Below, piece after piece: positions 23,296-35,030 of a stretch of DNA of 64,000 bases. The stretch lies in assembly GCA_002007465.1 (NCBI GenBank), contig LNAC01000109.1, positions 3,571,368-3,635,367 on the forward strand. The letters are read 5' to 3'. The DNA is from Ailurus styani. Taxonomy: Eukaryota; Chordata; Mammalia; Carnivora; Ailuridae. The notes beneath the pieces were generated by a model, which saw only the letters and a list, made by a program, of their open reading frames with translations, was not told where the DNA came from and ran no database searches. The translations under genes and the position numbers were made by a program. Within the stretch, counting starts at the first letter, position 1. The number at the start of each line of letters is the position of its first letter.

Positions 23296-23748
23296 AGTCT
23301 TCACAGAGCTGGTGCCGCCTAGGGCTGCCTGAACAAAGTACCGCAAACTGGGTGGCTTACGATGACAGAAATGTATTCTCTCCTGGTTCTGGAGGCCAGA
23401 AGTCCAAACTCAGGGTTGGCATCCTTGACCCCTTCTGGGAGCTCCAAGGGAGTGTCTGAAACATGCCTTTCTCCTAGCTTGTGGTGATGGTCAGCAATCC
23501 TGGGCGTTCCTTGACTTGTAGACACATACGCCCATTTCTGTTTTCTCATGACGTTCGTTCTCCCTGTGTCTCTGTGTCTTCACATGGCCGTCCTCTCGTG
23601 GGATTAGGTCTCACCCTGACAACCTCATCTTAACTTGATCAAGTCTGCAAAGACCCTATCTCCAGATAAGGCCACGTTCACGAGATTCTGGGAGTTTGGA
23701 GTTTAACGTATCTTTTTACGGGGGACACAGGTCAGCCCATAACAGGTG
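23296..23748 (-). mobile_element. MLT1-type MaLR LTR, minus
   Basis: Starts with gggctgcctgaacaaagtac and actgggtggcttacgatgac, then ttctggaggccagaagtcc, cttcacatggccgtcctc and ctatctccagataaggcc, ending at ggacacaggtcagcccat. Colinear antisense MLT1/MST-like LTR. Frames in it are not genes. Confidence 0.8.
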
Positions 23749-25048
23749 GTGAGTGGCACATGATTGTCAGTTCTTATCTAAGAGCTGTGAAATGTTAGAA
23801 GTGATAAGGACTGTTAAGGATGCCCCACGTTGGAGCAGAGATCAATACGACAAACAAGGTGAACAAGAGCTTAATTTTTACCCTTTGTGTAAATTGCAGC
23901 ACTGCAAGAGCTGCTCCCATGAAGAATGCACAATTTTGCTTTTTAAAGTGGTTTTCTTTTTCTTTTTTTTTTTTTAATGGACATGGAACAATGAGCTAGA
24001 AAATGTTGTACATTCTGTACCCTCCTTCTATTTTCAACTTATAAATGCTGTATTCAAAATACCGGAACAATGTGGCTTGCAGTTACTAACAAAATTAAAA
24101 ATAAAAATAAAAAGCCCCATAGCATTCATGTAACCCTGTGCGGGAAGAGCAGCCTGGTTCCCTAGACAAGAAATGGACTTTCTGGTGAATTTTTCACCCC
24201 ATTCTGCAGAGGTCGGGATTTAAAAATCACTACCAGCTGGTTGGAATTTTGTCCTGTTTTGAAACCAATGATTCAGGCCGAGAAGCCATCACTGGGGCGA
24301 AGATTTATTTTCCCCCACTTGGTCTCCGTTACAGAGATCCAATTTGCAAAGCAGAAGAAAGGGGCAAAATATTTTCTTGGTGATTTCACGCCACCTCTAC
24401 CAGTGGAAAACTACCAACATCCCACAACTGGCCCACACGAATGGGCCAATGCCACACCATCTCTAACATTCAGAGCAGGACTTAACGTTCCTTTTCCAGA
24501 GTTTCATGGCACTTTTTGTCTTGCTCCTCTTCAGGTGGCACTCATTATAGTCTGCCGTATTTGCAAATCACGTCTCCCCTCCTGAAGTGTAAGCTCTTTG
24601 AAATCTTGCTCTTGTGACTCAAGATGGGGAGAAAGACGTCAGTAGAAAGAGGGAAGTTTGAGATGCTAGAGAGGAAGGAAAAACTTGGGAGTGAATCCCT
24701 CAGGAACCAGGAAGGATAGGGCAAAGGGCAAAGAACCAAGCTAGAATGGTCTCGCCCTGCAGTGGAATGCCAAGTTGTAGGAAATTCCATTGAAGCTTCC
24801 CTGGAAGCCAGCTAACCCCTTCTATTTGGGATACAACACGAGACCTGGGATACAACACGAGACCTAGAATACAGTTAAAACTGCCTAAGGACAACCCTGT
24901 TCTAGCAGCCCAAGCAGTTCACTTCACTTCTCTCTCCCTTAGGCACCTCATGTGTATGGTGGGCTACGTAGTAGAATTGGCGTCATGACGTTGGTGCTGG
25001 GATCAAATATGCTAATGGATGAACAGAACTCAGCACATAGTTAGCCTA
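23749..25048. other. Unassigned noncoding DNA
   Basis: A poly-T run near 23959-23975 and a 19-bp tandem duplication (24827-24864) are the only structures noted. The 114-aa frame at 24241-24585 has no recognised domain. Confidence 0.5.
24827..24864. repeat. Perfect 19-bp tandem duplication
   Basis: tgggatacaacacgagacc occurs twice head to tail with no mismatch, at 24827-24845 and 24846-24864. Confidence 0.97.
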
Positions 25049-25146
25049 ACACAGTGGTCCCCCAACTTCTCACATTTACCACCTGAGAATTTTGATAGAG
25101 TACACTTGGGTTGGAGCCTAAGAATCTGTGTACTTATCATGCACAG

Positions 25147-25248
<102 letters not shown>

Positions 25249-25283
25249 CTTTAATATCTGGAACTTGGCCTAGAGCAGAGTAG

Positions 25284-25493
25284 CTTTATTTTAAAGATTT
25301 ATTTATTTTTAGAGAGAGAGAGAGTACAGGTAGGGGGAGGGGCAGAGGCAGAGGGAGAGACAGAGAGAATCTCAAGTTGACTCCCTGTTAAGCAAGGAGC
25401 CCAACACAGGGCTCAATCCCAGGACCCTGAGATCATGACCTCAGCCAAAATTAAGAGTCAGACGCTTAACCGACTGAGCTACCCAGGCACCCC
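25284..25493 (-). mobile_element. CanSINE, minus, with extra DNA inside its TSD
   Basis: Tail complement (ttaaagatttatttattttt) at left, GA-rich body, head complement (gagctacccaggcacccc) at right. The target duplication atgcacaggaattct is perfect, but its left copy (25139-25153) is about 130 bp from the SINE tail; the right copy (25494-25508) abuts the head. The gap holds about 40 bp of non-SINE sequence plus the (TC)47 tract. Confidence 0.93.
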
Positions 25494-25705
25494 ATGCACA
25501 GGAATTCTTATTTCCAAGGAAATTTGGGGAACAAGGCTGTGGCAATACTAACAGCTCAATGAAGAGAAGCTGTATTTGTTACACTACTTCATCATCATTA
25601 ACATCATCACCATGAGAAATTCTTTTTTTACTTTAACAAATTTATTTTCAGTAAACCTATATAAAAGCAGTAATAAACTTAGTCCTGAAGAATGGTTTTG
25701 GATTT

Positions 25706-25920
25706 GGGAATCCTGCGTGGCACAGTTTGTTAAGCCTCCAACTCTCGATTTCAGCTCAGGTCATGATGTCAGGGTTGTGAGATTTAGCCCCATGTTGGGC
25801 TCTGCACTCAGTGGGGACTCTGCTTGAGATTCCCTCTCCCTCTCCCTGTGCCCCTCTCCCTGATTGTGCTCACTTGTTCTCTCTAAAATAAATGAATAAA
25901 TCTTTGAAAAGAAAAAAGAA
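25706..25920 (+). mobile_element. CanSINE, plus, 12-bp TSD
   Basis: Head gggaatcctgcgtggcacag is strongly diverged; body has ctcaggtcatgatgtcagg and cactcagtggggactctgc; end aaaataaatgaataaatc. Flanked by tggttttggatt at 25693-25704 and 25923-25934. Confidence 0.93.
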
Positions 25921-25939
25921 AGTGGTTTTGGATTCAAGA

Positions 25940-26110
25940 GTACATAAATCCTGGACTCTTATTCTAGCTCTACCTGAAAGAGCAGTCCAACTTCCAAATA
26001 TTTACGTTCAATGGCACAGTTTCTTCATCCATAAAATAGGTTGTTACCAGTAAGGGTTGGGGTAATGAGTATCTAAGATAATGGGTGTAAAGTAGCTGAC
26101 ACTTAGTGCG
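25940..26110 (+). mobile_element. MIR fragment, plus
   Basis: ggactcttattctagctcta, cagtttcttcatccataaaa and tgggtgtaaagtagctgaca follow MIR order with heavy divergence. Confidence 0.6.
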
Positions 26111-26178
26111 TCCTTAATCTAGGACAGATTTTCTTTCTCTGAAGCAATGGCTCAAATACTTTTAAAAACAATCATCTA

Positions 26179-26366
26179 CTCCTGATCTCACAAAACAAAC
26201 TGAGGGTTACTGGGGGGTGGGAGGGTAGGGATAGGGTGGATGGGTTATGGATATTGGGGAGGGTTTGTGCTTTGGTGAGTGTTGTGAAAGATGTAAGCCT
26301 GATGATTCACAGACCTGTACCCCTTGGGCAAAGAATAAAAATAAAATTAAATAAAAAAAAAAACAA
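26179..26366 (+). mobile_element. Carnivore L1 3' UTR, plus, perfect 15-bp TSD
   Basis: caaaacaaactgagggttac, a G-rich tract (26212-26236), ttatggatattggggagg, gtgctttggtgagtgttgtg and gatgattcacagacctgtac, then an A-rich tail. aaaaacaatcatcta flanks it at 26164-26178 and 26367-26381. Severely 5'-truncated insertion of about 190 bp. Confidence 0.95.
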
Positions 26367-26381
26367 AAAAACAATCATCTA

Positions 26382-28593
26382 AACTCTGTTCCCCAGCTAG
26401 GTCTTACATGGAGGCCATTATAGAAACAGACGAAAACAACTGTTTGGTTCATGGTTGGATGGGGATCTTCCTCTCTCCCCACCAAACTTCCCTGTGGTCC
26501 TTGAGTTACTTCCACAGAGCTCTGTGTAATGTTTCAAAACAAAACAAAACAAAAAAAACTCTGTCTTTAAATAAAAGAAAAGTTAACTGACCTTTAACAT
26601 TGTGATTTTTCGAATGTATAAAGTATCTTTTGGAGAATATAAAGATGTCTTACCTAGTTTAAAACAACGTGGCTCTCAAAAATGGAATCACATGATGGGG
26701 AATTCTGCCTGAAGATAATGTCAGGGGAAGAATTCAGAAGTAGTGGTGGATTGTGTAGCAGAATTAAATCTCGCTGCCCCGATCCTGGTCTCTGATATGG
26801 AGGTGGTTTCACCATTTGCAGAACTGGTAGGTTTGTAACCAAATCCAGACCATTCCCAGCTCGAAGCTCAAGGCCATTATTTCAATTTTACGCTGATTTA
26901 GGTGGGGAAGGGCCTTCACTTAGAACAAGCACTTGGATCTCGCTCAATGAGTTCAGTGGCTATAAATCTAACCCCATGATTCATTTCCATCATTCCCCTG
27001 GGATGAGAAATAAGAAAGAGTCTATGAGGTACTAATCACCACATTCTGGCTCAGGAACCCCAAAGAAGGAAAGAATCATGAAAAAAATCTCATTGTCCAC
27101 TACTCTCACATACAGGCTTGTGCCCCTTCAACTATTCAAACTGCTATTCATCCATGGTTGGTAGACACCCAGAGCTGTTCTTAGGCATCTCTGTGTTTGA
27201 TTGCTCTGTGTTTGATTGCTCAGACTCCTTACAATCAGCAACATGTGGTTTAATTATTTTGTTTTTCTGTTATATAATTTTCTTAGCCTTTCCCAATTCC
27301 TGCAACCAACACGTAGGGAGCAGAAACCAAGTCACACAATTCATTGTCCTTACTGCAATAACTAGCATAGGAATTTCTTACTAATGCATCCCATGAGAAA
27401 TTCATGAACCAAGTGTATACAATTCATTACAAGGTGTCTTAATTCAAAGTCCTTTAGTTTGAGCATAGCTGTCTAATCATTTGACCCTTGTCTACTTCCC
27501 TACATGCTCGTTGTTAGATTAATAACAACGGTAGTAGATTATAATAGATTAAAGATAATAGATTAATGATGGACAGATAATAGTAATAGATTGAGCATAA
27601 TAATAACAGATCACTGTGAGGGTATATGAAGATGGCACCTTGTCTGTGGGGCCTTGAAATAGCTAAGTGGCACAGGCGCATCTCTTAAGGGAAATGTATG
27701 TGTAGGTATCAGCGTCAAGGAAAAATGAAGTAACTATTTTTAGCTGGGTCTCCGGACCCAAATACTAATGTATAGCTCCCAGAAGTTGGGCTGGACAACG
27801 TGGAAGGCTTTACCTACCCTCAACAACCATCCCCTTCTCGAAGCACAGTCCTGGGTCTCAGAACTTATACTCCTGTTAAGCAAAACTTACATTCTATAGT
27901 ACCGAATCAAAAGCATCCAGAAAAAGAGTAAGAGTGTCAATTAGTTAGGATAGAGTAACTCTATAAGAAACACCTCTAAATCTTAGTGGCTGAACACAAT
28001 TCAGATTTATTTCTCATGTTGCACTACGAAATAAGTTTTGGGGGAGGGGAGCTCTACTCCACACATTCTCTCAGGTGTTCTAGGATCTCTCCCATCTTCT
28101 AGGATTCTTGAGGCCTCCTCTTGATGGAAGGAAAGAGATACTTGGAATATTTTTTGGTTTGAGAATGGTACAGGCCACTTGGATGCACATTCAAGAACCC
28201 AACCATAGGGCCGTCCTTAATGATAAGAGAGTCATGTAGCAGCATGCCTGGGAAAAGAGAAATGGCGAAGACCTAGCCAGTCTCTGTTAATAGAGAGTAA
28301 ATACTTGTCCCCAAAACCTAGTGGCTTGGCGGGCCTAAGCACCTTACAACAGGAGTCACAGCAAGTGGGAGTCCCCGTGGAAAGATAGAAGACAATATGT
28401 TGAAGAGGGCAGAGAAAACACATTCATGAAAATCCTGAACTTCTAGTTCCCAGCAGAGGTGGCCCATCAGTGTCCCGGGATCTGAATTAGTCGCCTAGTA
28501 TCCCATTCCTGAACAGGAACAGAATCGGGAGGTTGTAAATATGAGAGAGACAAAACTCTGTCTTCAACTAGCAGCCAATTCCCGATTACCCTC
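26382..28593. other. Mostly unassigned noncoding DNA
   Basis: Contains a 16-bp near-tandem (gtgtttgattgctc twice, 27190-27220), a TAATAGATTA-rich patch (27515-27612), and at about 27940-28250 a segment that looks like an old, unnamed repeat (aacacctctaaatcttagtgg; tttatttctcatgttgc). No gene seen. Confidence 0.45.
27515..27612. repeat. Degenerate (ATAGATTA)n-like simple repeat
   Basis: Scattered copies of taatagatta, taatagattga and similar words over about 100 bp of AT-rich DNA. Confidence 0.7.
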
Positions 28594-28607
28594 AAAACCT
28601 GTATTCT

Positions 28608-28802
28608 GAGGCGCCTGGGTGGCTTAGTTGGTTAAGTGTCTACCTTGGGCTCAGGTCATGATCCCACTGTTCTGGGATCAAGCCCTGAATCAGGCTTCCT
28701 GCTCAGCGGGGAGTTTGCTTCTCCCTCTGCCTGTCCCTCTGCCCCCTTGCTCGTGCTCTCTCTCTCAAATAAGTAAATAAAATCTTAAAAAACAAACCAA
28801 AA
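28608..28802 (+). mobile_element. CanSINE, plus, 14-bp TSD
   Basis: gaggcgcctgggtggcttag head, gaatcaggcttcctgctcag, CT-rich body, aaataagtaaataaaatc tail. Target copies aaaacctgtattct (28594-28607) and aaaacctgcattct (28803-28816) differ by one base. Confidence 0.95.
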
Positions 28803-29074
28803 AAAACCTGCATTCTCATTCTGATTTCTCCCTATTTCTATCCCCTGTTGGGTACTCAGGCATAGTTCCTAGAAGACAAAAATCTCACCCGCGGTATATT
28901 TACTGTCACTAAAAGTATGAGTTTTCAGGGCATGATTTTGGGTTTTGTTATCATTCCTCCCCAGAGACTCCTATGTCTTCAATTCAGATCACTTCTCACC
29001 AGACGGTAGATATGTTGGTAATTAATGATAGTGACCTCGGATCCTTCCTCTGCATCAAAAAACATTCTCAGCAC

Positions 29075-29225
29075 CTTGCAAGTGTTACCTCTCGAGTTCC
29101 TCTAACAGCCTGTGAAGTAGGTCTTAATATTCTTTCCTGCACTTCACAGCCTCAGAAATGGAAACACAAAGAGCTACCTGGCCCAAGGTCACACAGCTGT
29201 AACTGGGGCCAGAATTCCCACCAAA
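29075..29225 (-). mobile_element. MIR-family fragment, minus
   Basis: cctcagaaatggaaacacaa and ctggcccaaggtcacacagc, then tgtaactggggccagaattc: the antisense of the conserved MIR core. Confidence 0.8.
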
Positions 29226-29762
29226 AAAAGAGAACAAGGTCTTAATCACCACGTTCAACAGCTCCGGTGCCAAAGGCTGAACATCCCCGAAGAGTATTTA
29301 AGTGAGAAACAGATAAGCATGATTTTGCACTCAATTATTGTTTTTTCTGTCAAAAATAGAACGTTTAAGTTTATTTAAACAGCAAAGCATAACACTACTG
29401 TTACCATGGTGTTACATTTTTAAAGATTTAGAGCAAAATATACAAATATAAGTTCCTAGATACAAGTCAGCACCTTTTCCATTAATCTTAACAACAGAAA
29501 ATCGTAACCCTTTCCTTCTGCACTTTATACTCATTTAAAATACTTTCTCACCGATGGTATTTCTTGATCCTTTCCCTCTTTTGACTTTGTTATATAGCTC
29601 GGAAACTTAGAGTGTTAATTTCTGAAGGTCTCAGGAAATGATTTACCTCCTTTGTTCCCATCTTCTGTTGCTATCCTCTGAAATATGGAATAATATCTAA
29701 AATTTTCCTTCCATAAGAAAAAAAAGAATCAGAGCACATGTTTATGCCATGAATGTATATAT
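29226..29762. other. Unassigned AT-rich DNA
   Basis: No recognisable gene or element. Confidence 0.5.
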
Positions 29763-29935
29763 ATATTCTCACTGCTTTTACATATGTAAATTTATAACAT
29801 ATATAAATACATAATATATGAATATATAATATGTAAATACATATGTAACATATTCTTACTGATTTTACATATATAAATACATAAATACATCTTATATGTA
29901 AATATATGGGTTATATATACATTCTGATTGCTTTT
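29763..29935. repeat. AT-rich degenerate repeat with a recurring 20-bp word
   Basis: The phrase atattctcactgcttttac recurs as atattcttactgattttac (29850) and atacattctgattgctttt (29917), separated by TA-rich spacers of unequal length (87 and 67 bp). This suggests decayed segmental duplication in an AT-rich array. Confidence 0.7.
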
Positions 29936-32029
29936 CCATTCATTCAGAGGAATTTCCTCCAGCTGGCCAGTTATGTTTACTCCTTGTCTCTGTGTCACGT
30001 GATGTAAAGTTTTCGTGTTTTTTATTTCCTAGTATCTGTTGCACTGGGTAGGACATAGAGTGTGCTGTTCACAGCAGTGCCAAGGACAATAATTGCTTTG
30101 CTCCACATCTTCTGGGGGAAAGTATTCAGTATTTCGCCATTCATTATGTTACTATAGAGGTTTTACTTAGATGCTCTCCATCAGACTGAGGAAGTTCCCT
30201 TCGACTCATGGTCTACAAAAAGTTTATGTCATGTGCCAGCATTGGGTTTGTCCTGTGGTTTTCCTGCATCAGTTGATGGGATCACGGGATATGTGTTCTC
30301 TTGGAGACTGCTCTTCTGGCAGAGTGCGTTGATTGATTTTGAATAGTGAATGAGGCTTACTTTCCCAAGATGAACTCTACAAATGCCTCGGAACACAAGG
30401 AAAAATTAAAATAATGGGATAAATGTTGTGGTTGCTTTTATTTGCCATCAATCATTCTTGATGCCTTTAAATGCCTTGAAAAAGGCACGGAAGGTTTCGT
30501 GTGAGGTAGGAGGGCCTCAGTTTCCACCAGACAGGATGGGCCTGGGGGTCAGAGCAGGAGGCGCTTTCCTCTTCCTTGCACCCATGAGAATGGAAGGGAG
30601 AGGAGTTGACCTTGGAGAGGGGATGGGACCCCGAGCGGGAGGCCTCGCCGTTGTCTGGCTGAGCAGTTGCCTGCACTTTCTGAGAACTCCAGATAGTCTC
30701 CTGAATTGCTGCCGCCCATCTTTCCTTGCTCCCTCCAGAGGTATCATCCTAACAGGTATATCAAATCATATTGCTAAACCCCTCTGCCCACGCTATTCCC
30801 CACTAGGCAGCGGGTCCTAAATCATTCATGGGACCTGACCTGGGTTCTGTGTTCATTTCTCAGGCTGTAGGTTTTTATCTTTTCATTGTCTGTACGGCTT
30901 TTACAAATTTGGGCTTTGCACATGTAATAATATGTCAGGCAAGGGAACCAACTTATAGGAGAATCTGTTTCCATCCAAAGCGAGCCTTCTCTCCACCACT
31001 ACAGGGCAGCGAGCACAAGCTTTCCCAAAAGGACATCCCTAGAGCCTCAGCACTTCATCCGGGGTCCTACTCCTTCCTCCCCTGCCTCCTCAGTGCAAAG
31101 AGGGGTGCCTCCTTCTCTCATCTGGGTGTTGGACTCCCTGGCCCCTAAAATGTACATATGGACCTGGGATTTCTGGGGACTCTTACCATTCAGCTTAAAA
31201 TATTTTTCTTTGTTTGTTGGCACCTGGAGATTTCCTTTATTTTTTTTTTAAATCAGTTCTTCTATGTATTAAATGTTAAAAAATAATGTAGGCAGCCTTT
31301 CTGTTGCATCAGTTAAAGGAATGGCCTTTATATCTGTTTGGACCATGAAGTCACCCGAAGAGCCATTGTTTCCAGAAGTAGCTTTGGCATTGCACTTCGA
31401 TACTTTACTCCCGGTATTTCTCTGTGAGTCTGGCTCCCTTCACAAGCTTCCCTGGGATGGACCCATGCCTTATTTAACTCTGCAACCCTGGCCCCTCACC
31501 CAGCGCCCACATGACACTCCTGAGATCACGGAGTGAGGGACAGTGTGAGAAACAGCATGAGTGAGTATGTGCTCACCTCTAAAAGGGAAATTTTTTTTTT
31601 GAGCCACAGGAATGAAAACATGTTACTGTTTATTTCATAGGCGACCAGGTCCAATAGGTGAACTCCTAATGCTCATCCCTGCTAATCAGTGGACCATACT
31701 GCTCATCAAATGCACCAGCTTCGTGAGCGACAAAAAGCCAAACAATAAGCCCTCGAGGGCCCCCCATCATTTAAAATCTGCGTTTGCAACCCAAGTCAGC
31801 CACACCTCCTTGGGCTGATCCTAAAATAACCCTTTTCTTAAAAAGTCACAGTATCCTGGCACTGAACAATGACACAATAGAGCCCTAGCCCAGAGCATCT
31901 GTTTATTTTTATAGGAGCGAAAGCAATTCTCGTTTAATGAACACAAAGCTCCCCATAGGTTCAGGGGTTTTATTCAGCGGTTTTTCTGAATCTCTCAAAG
32001 CTCATCTTATGAAATTTTAGCGAGACCCC
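29936..32029. other. Unique DNA without SINE or L1
   Basis: No repeat recognised. The part 31860-32010 (for example tctgtttatttttataggag and ttttattcagcggtttttc) is of a type often conserved, but I cannot show conservation. The 130-aa frame 30428-30820 and its antisense partners have no known domain. Confidence 0.4.
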
Positions 32030-32969
32030 ATCCAGCCCCGTCTCGGCCTGGACACCCACCTCAGCGGGCCGCTGCCAGCTCTGACGTCAGACAGACACAC
32101 AGACAGAGGGGCCTCCTCTCTGGCTGTGTGTCCCAGCAGGAGAGGTATTCCTGGCTGGCTCCCCGGTGCTGGAAACAGCCTGAGACTCTCAAAGGCACCG
32201 TCCCTGCCTGATGGGACTTGGGTCCTGAGGTGGTCGCAGCAGCTGAGGCCCCCGGGGCCGGCACGCCCTCCCTCTGTCCACTGACGTGTGGCAGGCATGT
32301 AACCACACCCTTCCCTGCAAGAATGAATGATCAGGAAAGGGAAGCCGGAGGGGCAGGTGGCTGAAGGCCCCGGGGACCTCCCAGGTGAGCAGGCCCTGAA
32401 GAGACACAGCAGGTCAGACAGGGCTGTAACCTCCGCACTCCACCCCTCCCCTCCCTGACCCCGAAATGCCACTGTCCCAGTAGGGCCGTCCGCCAGAGGT
32501 TGTCACTGTCAGAGGACCTGGTTTCCAGCTGGATCAGAGGCCTCCAGCCCCCTGAGCACCCAGGCCCATCCACTCAGCTGAACCGGAGGTTAGAGACAAG
32601 CGGTTCCTCTCTGGCACATTTCAAAACAAAAGATCGATGATAAGTGTTCGAGCAGTAAGGAAATCCCCCTGCCGCCTCAACGCCCTGCGTGTCAAATGTT
32701 TTAGGCACAAAGTTGAAATGAGTTCAGTGGTGTGGCTTTTCCGCCCCAATCTCTGGACCTCTGTGAGCCCCAAGTTCATCTGACATGCAAGGCTTCCGAG
32801 CATCTCGGAGGGAGGGCGATTTCTGCCCATCTCTGCCAATGGGCGAGCTACCGTGGGACCAGTTCAACCTAAGGGTTCAGGATTCCGTGAGGAGCCGGGT
32901 CGTACGTTTGTAACCCCACCGACAGCTAGTGTGTGCTCCAAAACCGCCAGAGACCTGGCTCCTCAGAGT

Positions 32970-33370
32970 TGAGTGGGCAACCGTAATGAGCCCCCCGGGG
33001 GCCAGTGGAGCCCGCACCTGCCACTGCAGGCGCCCCGGCTCCCACGCGGTTCATCCGTGAGCGTGGGGAGAAGGGTCTCCCCTCTGCCCCGAGCAGCCCA
33101 CCAGCAATGCTGGAGGGTGAAGCCCACTTCAGGAACCAGCATACCCTCCCTCCAGCCCCCCTGCCCGGCTCCGGGGGAAGGATTCATTCATTCAGCACCT
33201 GTGAACGCAGCGGGTGCGCCGGGCTCTGGAGCAGGAGGTGTGGATGGGCCGGGGCCGCTCCCAGCAGCCCTGAGCATCTGTCTGGTCCGAGACCCTTCGC
33301 AGTTAGACCTGGAAGCCCGCCTCGCGCGCAAAGCACGGCTCTCCGTGTGGGGCTCACAGCAAAGCCGGGT
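32970..33370. promoter_or_regulatory. CpG-island-like segment A
   Basis: By hand I count about 25 CpG in roughly 390 bp at about 65% GC, an observed/expected ratio near 0.6, at the usual threshold. Densest words: cacgcggttcatccg and cgcctcgcgcgcaaag. It could be an unmethylated regulatory element or simply GC-rich DNA that has not yet decayed. Confidence 0.45.
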
Positions 33371-33649
33371 GGGTGAAGAACCCTCCCAACAGAAGCAGGG
33401 GGGCCCAGTCAACACAGAGCCCCCGCTGACCTGCATCCCCACTCCTGAGTGCTCCAAGGGCCCCCGGGGTCGCTTATCAGTTTCCCCGAGGACCATTACC
33501 CAGAGGTGACACCTGACAGCACTCCAAAAGCAAAACAAACACTCGAGTGCACTAAGCTTGTTAAAATAGTCAGATGCCCACAAATGCAGAAGCAAAGGAG
33601 ACCCCAAGCGAAGCAGGTTCTGAGTGCAGCCAGATAAACAGCAGGAGAC

Positions 33650-33785
33650 TCGGTCTCTGTTCAGGCCCCGCCGCTCTGTCATGAGCGCAGAGCAAGCGCT
33701 CCAACCTCACAGAGTCTGCATTTCCTGCTCCGTGAAATGGGGGTGAGGGGAGAGAGGGGGTAATAGTCCCTGTCTCTTTAGTTCC
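33650..33785 (+). mobile_element. MIR fragment, plus
   Basis: cgctccaacctcacagagtc followed by tgcatttcctgctccgtgaa, atgggggtgagg and gtaatagtccctg follows the MIR core order. Confidence 0.55.
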
Positions 33786-33969
33786 CAACTAAAATAGGGG
33801 ATGCCCAGTTCAACTTGCATCTCAAATCCATTTGCAGGATTTTGAAAGCGTGCCCACGCAGTATCTGGTCCCTGCAAAATTTTTACCGGCTGACTTTGGC
33901 AACCCGGGTGCTGCAAAAGTTGAGGGGGTAGATGATCTGGGTGAGCTCTGTCCTAGGATTTGGGGCAGG

Positions 33970-34345
33970 TCTCGCCTGCTTCGCAGGTCCTGGGGGCAGG
34001 GGTGGGACCTCCGCGGCCCCCCACGCCCCACGTAGGGGCAGATGGTCAGCGAGCAGTGTGTTGAAGGAGGCAGAACGATGAAATGACACTCAGGTGGCTT
34101 TTCTAGTGGAGCCGCTGATGAGCCAGGGGGCTGGGAAGCTGGCGGAGAAGCCACAGCCCGCGGGAGGGGCTCCCGTCTGCTCGGCCCGCGGCAGACGCGG
34201 TGGGCCAGGGCTGCCCCGGTGAAGAGACACCGGGAGGAGCCGGGAGTGGAGTGGGCGCCTCGTCAGAGCAGAGGGAAAGCCAATTGTGATTCCGCGGCAG
34301 CGTGACCCTGTTCCTGAGACCGCATTTGTCCCCGGGTATCAAAAT
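33970..34345. promoter_or_regulatory. CpG-island-like segment B
   Basis: About 28 CpG in about 370 bp by hand count at about 63% GC, observed/expected near 0.75. Words include ctccgcggccccccacg, agcccgcgggagggg and ggcccgcggcagacgcgg. A CCAAT word lies at about 34280. It ends about 150 bp before a strongly AT-rich block. No TATA box or exon can be assigned. Confidence 0.5.
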
Positions 34346-34496
34346 AATGGACGTGCGCTTGAGGGGTTGAAAACAATGCAGGAAAAAGGGAAGTCAGCAA
34401 TAGAGAAAATACTAAGAACCTTTTCATTCATAAGCTCACAATCTGGAGATAACCGTAAATACCGTCTAATTCTAGATTCGTAGTGTTTCTGATAAG

Positions 34497-35030
34497 TAGG
34501 TATATATATACATGTACAATGTAGATATGTATTTTATACATTATAATATATAGAAAAGTATATATACTTAATATATATAGGGTATATTATACTTAAATAT
34601 ATTGTATGCTTAATGTATACTTAATTATATAGCATATAGTATGCTTAGTATACTATACTTAGTGTAAGTATATATTAGGATAATATACTATGATAATATA
34701 CTATATATAAGTATATATACACATATTCTTACACAGATACTTATATATCTGATAAACTATATATATACTTACCAGAAATCTATGAATACATACATAATAT
34801 ATATTATACTTAATGTTTACTTAATTATATAGTATATAGTATACTTAAGTATAATGTATACTTCATTTATAATGTATACTGACTTATAATATTCTTAACA
34901 TATATATTTATGTATTGTATAATATATACAATATACTTAAGTATATAAATAAGCATATTTATTATATACTTAACGTGTATATGTTATACTTAATATATAT
35001 CTATTTAGAAAACAAAGTGCATATTATACT
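34497..35030. repeat. AT-rich block with degenerate TATACTTA-type repeats
   Basis: More than 500 bp of almost pure A/T with recurring words tatacttaa, ttaattatatag and tatatacttaata. Parts near 34610-34640 and 34805-34850 are near-copies of one another (acttaattatatag followed by tatagtat). A probable expanded and decayed simple repeat. Confidence 0.9.

Larger units (their letters stand above)
32030..34345. other. GC-rich, repeat-poor segment
   Basis: About 2.3 kb of GC-rich DNA with overlapping open frames on both strands (for example 178 aa plus at 32973-33509 and 164 aa minus at 33188-33682), explained by rarity of stop codons in GC-rich DNA. No exon is supported by matched splice sites and a recognisable protein. 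It contains two CpG islands and a MIR relic. Confidence 0.6.

Noticed and set aside
32973..33682. Overlapping open frames of 178 aa (plus) and 164 aa (minus) as possible genes
   Set aside because: The DNA is GC-rich, so stops are rare on both strands. The two frames overlap antisense, and neither shows a domain, a good initiation context or matched splice sites.
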